Positions 15,067-19,051 of a stretch of 19,051 nt of DNA are shown here, piece after piece. How positions within the stretch are numbered: position 1 is the stretch's first letter; every line of letters begins with the position of its first letter. The stretch is from Phycisphaerales bacterium (lineage in GTDB: Bacteria; Planctomycetota; Phycisphaerae; Phycisphaerales; SM1A02), in NCBI GenBank assembly GCA_020427625.1, contig JAGQOI010000504.1, forward strand, positions 1-19,051, read 5' to 3'. The position numbers were made by a program, and so were the translations under genes. Under the pieces are notes generated by a model. That model searched no databases. It saw only the letters and a program-made list of their open reading frames with translations, and was not told the DNA's origin.

Positions 15067-15211
15067 CCCGCACATTCGCGATGCAGCGTGTCCCGATCGC
15101 GAAACGGGCGTACATGGGCGCGTTCGGTTGCCGGACGTTCGTTCGCACCAAACGCCCCCCGGGAGCGCGGGAACCGATCGAGCGCCCCCGGATGATCCCC
15201 GCCGACCCGTC

Positions 15212-15217
15212 TAGAAT
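15212..15217 (+). promoter_or_regulatory. -10-like box TAGAAT, likely leaderless promoter of the TonB-like gene
   Basis: TAGAAT ends 7 nt before the ATG at 15225. No Shine-Dalgarno sequence lies between them. The arrangement predicts a transcript that begins at the start codon. Confidence 0.45.
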
Positions 15218-15224
15218 CACGCTC

Positions 15225-16511
15225 ATGCCGGCCGCCCGTTCCAACCCGGTGCCCGTCACGATCGGATTCATCGTCTCGATCGCCGTGCACGCGCTCGCCC
15301 TGCTGCCGCTGCTCGCGGGCGTGATGCAGCCCGATGCCGGCGCGGCAACGCCGACGCCCGACATCATGCCGCCCGACGTCCTCCCGCCGCCGCCGGACTC
15401 GGAGCCCGACATCGTGCTCGGGCGCGAGAACGATCACCCGTCGACGCTCGCCTGGATCGGCTACGACGAGTACGAGAAGCATCTCGCGGCCCTGTCTGAA
15501 GTCGAGCAGTCGGCGTTCGACCGGCGGCCGGTCGGCGGGAATCCGAATCCGCTCGCCGCGACGCCCGAACTCGACGCACCGCCCGCCGAACCCGTGCCGC
15601 CGACCGAGACCGTCGTCGCGACCTCCGACGCCGACGGCGCCGAGACGACGACCGAGCGCATGAGCATCACCGAGACGCCGATCGCGCCCGTCGCCATCGA
15701 GGAACTCGAACCCGTCGAACCGATCGCCGTCGGCGACCTCCTCGGCACCGCCGACCCGACGCCGACCACGATGACGGATCCCCTGTCGATCGACCTCGCG
15801 GCACCGGCGCTGAACCCCGACCGGGTGATGCGGCCGACGTCGGAGTTGATCGACACGCCGCTCGAGCGCGCGGCCGCGCCGGCGTGGCTTCGTCATGCGC
15901 TCGAGCGTCTCGCGGTGATCTCATCGAGCGCACCGGCGGAGGGACCGCCCGAGCCGCCGCGGGACACGCCGGTCGCCGTGCGCGTGGACCTGCCGACCGC
16001 ACCGCCTCCGCCGCCGGGCGACTCGAAGCCGACGGCGTCGGACCAGGACGCCGCCGCGAAACCGGCGACGGAACCGGCGGCGCCGCAGACGCCGACTCCC
16101 GCGGCCGCGCCATCGGCGCCTCCGGGCGACCAGGCGCCGCCCGGCGCGGGCTCGGGTTCGGATCGCGACGCGAGCGCGTCGTCGGTCGTGGAGATTCCGC
16201 CGGAGCACTGGAAGGAAGGCAAGGTCGTGGTCGGGCGCGGGCTGGACCTGAAGCCGAGTCGTCCGAACTATTCGCCGCGCTCGCTGCTGCTCGGCGCGCC
16301 GTCGAACCCGCTGTGCGAGTTGCAGATCCGGCGCGACGGGCGCGTGGCGAAGGCGCGTCTCATGACGTCGACGGGTTCGAGGGAGATCGACGAGGCGATC
16401 CTCAACAGTCTGTATCGCTGGACCGCGACTGGTTCGACGCTCGAATTGCTCGAGGGCGACGAGACGCATCTCGTGCGGATCCGCATGATCCTCATCAATC
16501 GCGGCCCCTGA
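15225..16511 (+). CDS. TonB-like energy-transducing protein
   Basis: The 428-residue product has one N-terminal membrane span (about 11-33) with Ser18-x3-His22, matching the SxxxH that TonB uses to contact ExbB. A long Pro/Ala/Glu-rich region (about 35-310) with PPPPDSEP and APPPPPGDSKP-type stretches would cross the periplasm. The C-terminal domain (about 335-428) reads PNYSPRSLLLG...LCELQIRRDGRVAKARLMTSTGSREIDEAILNSLYRW by its ends, close to the TonB/TonB-C pattern in which a strand, a xxDGxV turn, SSG and a helix ending in W occur. The role would be to pass proton-motive energy to an outer-membrane receptor. It is about 1.8 times the length of E. coli TonB, all from the linker. No exbB, exbD or receptor gene is next to it. 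The ATG at 15225 is chosen because the membrane span follows directly. Confidence 0.75.
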   Translation: MPAARSNPVPVTIGFIVSIAVHALALLPLLAGVMQPDAGAATPTPDIMPPDVLPPPPDSEPDIVLGRENDHPSTLAWIGYDEYEKHLAALSEVEQSAFDRRPVGGNPNPLAATPELDAPPAEPVPPTETVVATSDADGAETTTERMSITETPIAPVAIEELEPVEPIAVGDLLGTADPTPTTMTDPLSIDLAAPALNPDRVMRPTSELIDTPLERAAAPAWLRHALERLAVISSSAPAEGPPEPPRDTPVAVRVDLPTAPPPPPGDSKPTASDQDAAAKPATEPAAPQTPTPAAAPSAPPGDQAPPGAGSGSDRDASASSVVEIPPEHWKEGKVVVGRGLDLKPSRPNYSPRSLLLGAPSNPLCELQIRRDGRVAKARLMTSTGSREIDEAILNSLYRWTATGSTLELLEGDETHLVRIRMILINRGP

Positions 16512-16816
16512 ACGCGAGCGGCGACGCGGCGCGCATGAAAGGAGCGCCCGCCGGACCACCCGACGAGCGCCTGGAAATGAGAGTCGATTCGGAACGCGGC
16601 GGCCGGCGGGGCCGAGGTCACACCCATGATTCATACGCGACGACGGCCGCGTCGGTGCGACGGAATTCCTCGCGCCGAAGTCGATCGTCCGATCCGCCCA
16701 CGGACGCCCGAACCGACGATCGGCGGCACGGTACACTGGGGCTCGACGCCGGCGGTGAAGCCGGGCGAAGACGGTGATCTGGGGTATACGAACGACCACC
16801 TGAACGGAGCGACACC
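16512..16816. other. 305-bp gap without a supported gene
   Basis: Short frames exist here, including one from 16626 that overlaps the next start, but their translations are Arg/Pro-rich and lack a credible ribosome-binding site or motif. The gap contains a -10-like TACACT at 16732-16737 and a ribosome-binding GGAG just before 16817. No strong terminator was found after the TonB-like gene. Confidence 0.5.
16732..16737 (+). promoter_or_regulatory. -10-like box TACACT upstream of the SPFH gene
   Basis: TACACT predicts a start near 16744 and a leader of about 70 nt. No -35 box matches. A second weaker AT-rich step, GGTATACG, lies closer to the gene. Confidence 0.3.
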
Positions 16817-17767
16817 ATGAGCGGCCGGCACGCACTCGAGACGAAGGTCCGTCCCATGGCCGGCTGGGGACCGCTGGCGCTCTGTCTCCTGTTGCTGGCG
16901 GGTGGCCTGACCATGCTCATTCTCACGGCGATCACCGAGCAGCCGCTGCTGCTGCTCGGCGGGATTCCTCCGATCCCCATCGCGTTCCTGATGCTGTTCG
17001 GCTTCCAGGCCGTCGCCCCGAACGATGCGCGGGTTCTGCTGCTGTTCGGCGACTACCGCGGCTCGATCGTGCAGAGCGGCTTCTACTGGGTGAATCCGTT
17101 CTTCTCGAAGAAGAAGATCACGCTGCGCATCCGCAACTTCGAGACGGGTGCGACCACGACTCCGCAGACCAAGGACGCGGCCGGCAAGGTGCTCACGCCG
17201 AAGACGACCAGCGCGGGTCGTCCGTCCAAGGTGAACGATCGCGACGGCAACCCGATCGACATCTCGGCGGTGGTCGTGTGGAAGGTCGTCGACACCGCGG
17301 AGGCGCTGTTCAACGTCGAGGACTACGAGCACTTCGTCGCCGTCCAGAGCGAATCGGCCCTGCGCATCCTCGCCAGTCGACATCCGTACGACAGTCACGA
17401 CGACGAAATCTCCCTGCGCGGCAACACCGTCGAGGTCTGCCAGCAACTGCGGCACGACATCCAGGAACGACTCGACAAGGCCGGCGTCGAGGTGATCGAG
17501 GCCCGCATCAGTCACCTCGCCTACGCCCCCGAGATCGCGGCGGCGATGCTCCAGCGCCAGCAGGCGCAGGCCATCGTCGCGGCCCGCACGAAGATCGTCG
17601 AAGGCGCGGTCGGGATGGTGCAGATGGCGCTCGACCACCTCACCCGCGAGAAGATCGTCGAACTCGACGGCGCGCAGCGCGCCGGCCTCGTCGCCAACCT
17701 CCTCGTCGTCCTGTGCAGCGACCGAGGCACCCAGCCGGTCGTGAACACCGGCGCCCAGGACGGATAG
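16817..17767 (+). CDS. SPFH-domain (stomatin/prohibitin-like) membrane protein
   Basis: The 316-residue product has two adjacent hydrophobic segments (about 17-39 and 42-62) and then an SPFH/Band 7 domain. The domain is seen in FQAVAPNDARVLLLFGDYRGSI (about 63-84, given here by its ends FQAVAPN and DYRGSI), SGFYWVNPFF (87-96), RIRNFETG (104-111), DRDGNPIDISAVVVWKVVD (141-159), EVIEARISHLAYAPEIAAAM (225-244) and the downstream helix with QRQQAQAIVAART. Such proteins form ring-shaped assemblies in membrane microdomains and often control membrane proteases. A stretch of about 25 residues (115-139, Thr/Lys-rich) between two domain strands is longer than in typical slipins. No NfeD-type or protease partner adjoins. 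The ATG at 16817 has GGAG 8 nt upstream. It converges on surE with only 10 nt between the stops. Confidence 0.85.
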   Translation: MSGRHALETKVRPMAGWGPLALCLLLLAGGLTMLILTAITEQPLLLLGGIPPIPIAFLMLFGFQAVAPNDARVLLLFGDYRGSIVQSGFYWVNPFFSKKKITLRIRNFETGATTTPQTKDAAGKVLTPKTTSAGRPSKVNDRDGNPIDISAVVVWKVVDTAEALFNVEDYEHFVAVQSESALRILASRHPYDSHDDEISLRGNTVEVCQQLRHDIQERLDKAGVEVIEARISHLAYAPEIAAAMLQRQQAQAIVAARTKIVEGAVGMVQMALDHLTREKIVELDGAQRAGLVANLLVVLCSDRGTQPVVNTGAQDG

Positions 17768-17777
17768 CGAACGCGGC

Positions 17778-18563
17778 TCACTCGAGGCGGTCGCGCCACG
17801 TCTGGAGCCGCGCGTGATCGGTCACGTCGTAGTTCAGCGGCGTGACGACGACGTGACGCGACAGAAGCGTCTCGACGTCCGAGCCCGGCGCCGTGTGCGT
17901 GAAGTCGAGCCCGCTGCCGTTCGCCCAGTAGTACACGTGCCCGCCGGGACTCTCGCGACGCTCGTAGCCGCCGGCGTCGGAGGCGGTGTTCATCTCGGCG
18001 ATGCGGATCGGCGGCATCGGCGCGTCGGGCGACTCGGTGCGGGGCACGTTCACGTTCACGACCTCGTGCGGATCGGCCGGGAACTCGAGGATGCGATCGA
18101 TCGCGACGCGGGCGATCTGCGCGGCGCGCTCGTAGCAGGTCTTCGTGCGATCCCCGAGATGCAGGCTCACGGCGATCGCGGGCACGCCGAGGAACGCGGA
18201 CTCGACCGCCGCGGCGACGGTGCCGGAGTAGATGATGTTGATCCCGACGTTCGCGCCGCTGTTCATGCCGCTGATCGTCAGATCCGGCTTCGAGCCCGGC
18301 CCGTGCAGTTCCTGCCAGAGCTGGCGGATGGCGAGCTTCACGCAGTCGGCCGGGCGACCCTCGACGGCGACGCCGGTGCGGCCGGGACGGAAGGTGACGG
18401 TCTCGATCATGAGCGGCTCATGGAACGTCACGCCGTGACTCGTCGCCGACTGCACGGTCGCAGGTGCGATGGTCGTGATGGTGCCGAGCCCGTCGAGCGC
18501 CTCGTGCAGGGCGATGAGGCCGGGAGCGAAGATGCCGTCGTCGTTCGTGAGCAGGATCTGCAT
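17778..18563 (-). CDS. surE: 5'/3'-nucleotidase SurE
   Basis: The 261-residue product is a metal-dependent nucleotidase that dephosphorylates nucleoside monophosphates in the cytoplasm, a stationary-phase survival protein in other bacteria. Family motifs are complete: LLTNDDGIFAPG (4-15, Asp8 and Asp9 bind the metal), SATSHGVTF (39-47), SGMNSGANVG (98-107, Asn101) and IYSGTVAAAVESAFLGVPAIAVS (111-133, given here by its ends IYSGT and AIAVS). Length matches the usual 245-265. The ATG at 18563 is set by the motif MQILLTNDDG at the protein's start; the ribosome-binding site is weak (ACAGG). The glycosyltransferase gene ends 22 nt upstream on the same strand, so surE is probably its co-transcribed partner. 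Confidence 0.95.
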   Translation of the reverse strand: MQILLTNDDGIFAPGLIALHEALDGLGTITTIAPATVQSATSHGVTFHEPLMIETVTFRPGRTGVAVEGRPADCVKLAIRQLWQELHGPGSKPDLTISGMNSGANVGINIIYSGTVAAAVESAFLGVPAIAVSLHLGDRTKTCYERAAQIARVAIDRILEFPADPHEVVNVNVPRTESPDAPMPPIRIAEMNTASDAGGYERRESPGGHVYYWANGSGLDFTHTAPGSDVETLLSRHVVVTPLNYDVTDHARLQTWRDRLE

Positions 18564-18585
18564 GGGATGATGGGCCTGTCGATGT

Positions 18586-19051
18586 CTAGCGGGGTTCGAG
18601 CACGTACTCGCGACCGGCCCACGTGATGGGCCGACGCGCACGGAGGTCGGCGGACGCCTCCCACAGGAGGCGGGCGAGGATCGCACTGCCGACCGGGAAC
18701 AGCGCGGCCGCCGCGATCGGCGCGCCGCCGATCCGGTACACCCACGCCACGACGGCGCCCTGCGCCGCCGCCGCCGCGAGCGCCGCGCCGAGAAGCATCG
18801 GCCCGGGACCGGCGGCGTGCACGACGGTCTGCGCCACGCCGGCCGCGAGCGTCAGGGCGATGACCGACGATGCCGCCGGCCCGAGCACGAACACGCGCCA
18901 GGCGTGTTTGCGCAGACGGGCCGGCTTGCGCTTGCAGGCCTCGATGAAGATGCGCTTCCAGCCCGACCGGAACGCCGCGGCGGAATCGTACATCGCGCAT
19001 CGGAGCATCCCGTCGGCGAGCAGCACGACGACGCGCGAGCCCGACTCGTGC
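18586..19051 (-). CDS. Family 2 glycosyltransferase, C-terminal part (runs off the window)
   Basis: The frame is open to the window edge and its 5' end is missing, so about 155 residues are visible. The first part (VVVLLADGMLRCAMYDSAAAFRSGWKR, given by its ends VVVLLADG and SGWKR) matches the region after the catalytic domain in membrane GT2 enzymes, where an RCxMYxS segment and a conserved GW precede the membrane helices. Three hydrophobic segments follow, and the chain ends with WAGREYVLEP, a common terminal motif of these enzymes. Donor and acceptor cannot be judged without the catalytic half. A GTG at 19026 is not taken as the start because the similarity continues upstream of it. Confidence 0.6.
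   Translation of the reverse strand, partial: HESGSRVVVLLADGMLRCAMYDSAAAFRSGWKRIFIEACKRKPARLRKHAWRVFVLGPAASSVIALTLAAGVAQTVVHAAGPGPMLLGAALAAAAAQGAVVAWVYRIGGAPIAAAALFPVGSAILARLLWEASADLRARRPITWAGREYVLEPR

Noticed and set aside
14976..15896. Upstream extension of the HAF/dockerin frame
   Set aside because: It overlaps the TonB-like gene antisense and precedes a clear signal peptide with a good ribosome-binding site at 14975.
16626..16820. A 64-codon frame overlapping the SPFH start by ATGA
   Set aside because: The overlap is suggestive, but the peptide is Arg/Pro-rich, has no motif and no convincing ribosome-binding site, and a -10-like box lies inside it.

Overview
The window is a GC-rich stretch of bacterial chromosome, about two thirds or more G+C by eye, with sixteen protein-coding genes and no RNA gene, CRISPR array or insertion sequence that I can see. 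The best guess for the source is a planctomycete of the class Phycisphaerae. Reasons: two tandem membrane proteins headed by a CxxC...CPECG zinc ribbon, a secreted protein with HAF-type repeats and a C-terminal dockerin-like Ca-loop pair, a bacterial deoxyhypusine-synthase-like enzyme, and housekeeping genes scattered singly rather than in classical operons. This is an inference from gene content; no marker gene was compared.

Left part (1-5200): a small membrane protein with a C-terminal zinc ribbon; a cobalamin-domain-like protein whose cobalt-ligand residues are altered; ubiE/menG (quinone methyltransferase) divergent from a lipoprotein M48 metalloprotease across a 39-bp gap that holds a perfect palindrome; then a two-gene unit of an amidohydrolase-fold protein (most metal ligands missing) overlapping a lipoprotein gene.

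Middle (5200-10720): on the minus strand an aminotransferase, a QueC-like protein without the PP-loop, and ribosomal protein L21; on the plus strand a secreted protein with four tandem four-cysteine (YHS/TRASH-like) modules, the deoxyhypusine-synthase-like enzyme, and PurQ.

Right part (10720-19051): the tandem zinc-ribbon membrane proteins, a Gfo/Idh/MocA oxidoreductase with a clear intrinsic terminator, a secreted HAF-repeat/dockerin protein of visibly lower GC on the minus strand, a TonB-like protein, an SPFH (stomatin/prohibitin-like) membrane protein, and on the minus strand surE preceded by the C-terminal end of a family 2 glycosyltransferase that runs off the window.

Most genes look like single-gene transcription units with their own -10-like box. 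Several of these boxes lie only 6-8 nt before the start codon, which suggests leaderless mRNAs. Strong GC hairpins without U-tracts lie between or after genes. I see no multi-gene defence or biosynthetic system. The most unusual items are three proteins that keep a known enzyme or cofactor fold while lacking its key residues (amidohydrolase, QueC, B12 domain), the four-module cysteine protein, the DHS-like enzyme and the palindromic divergent promoter.
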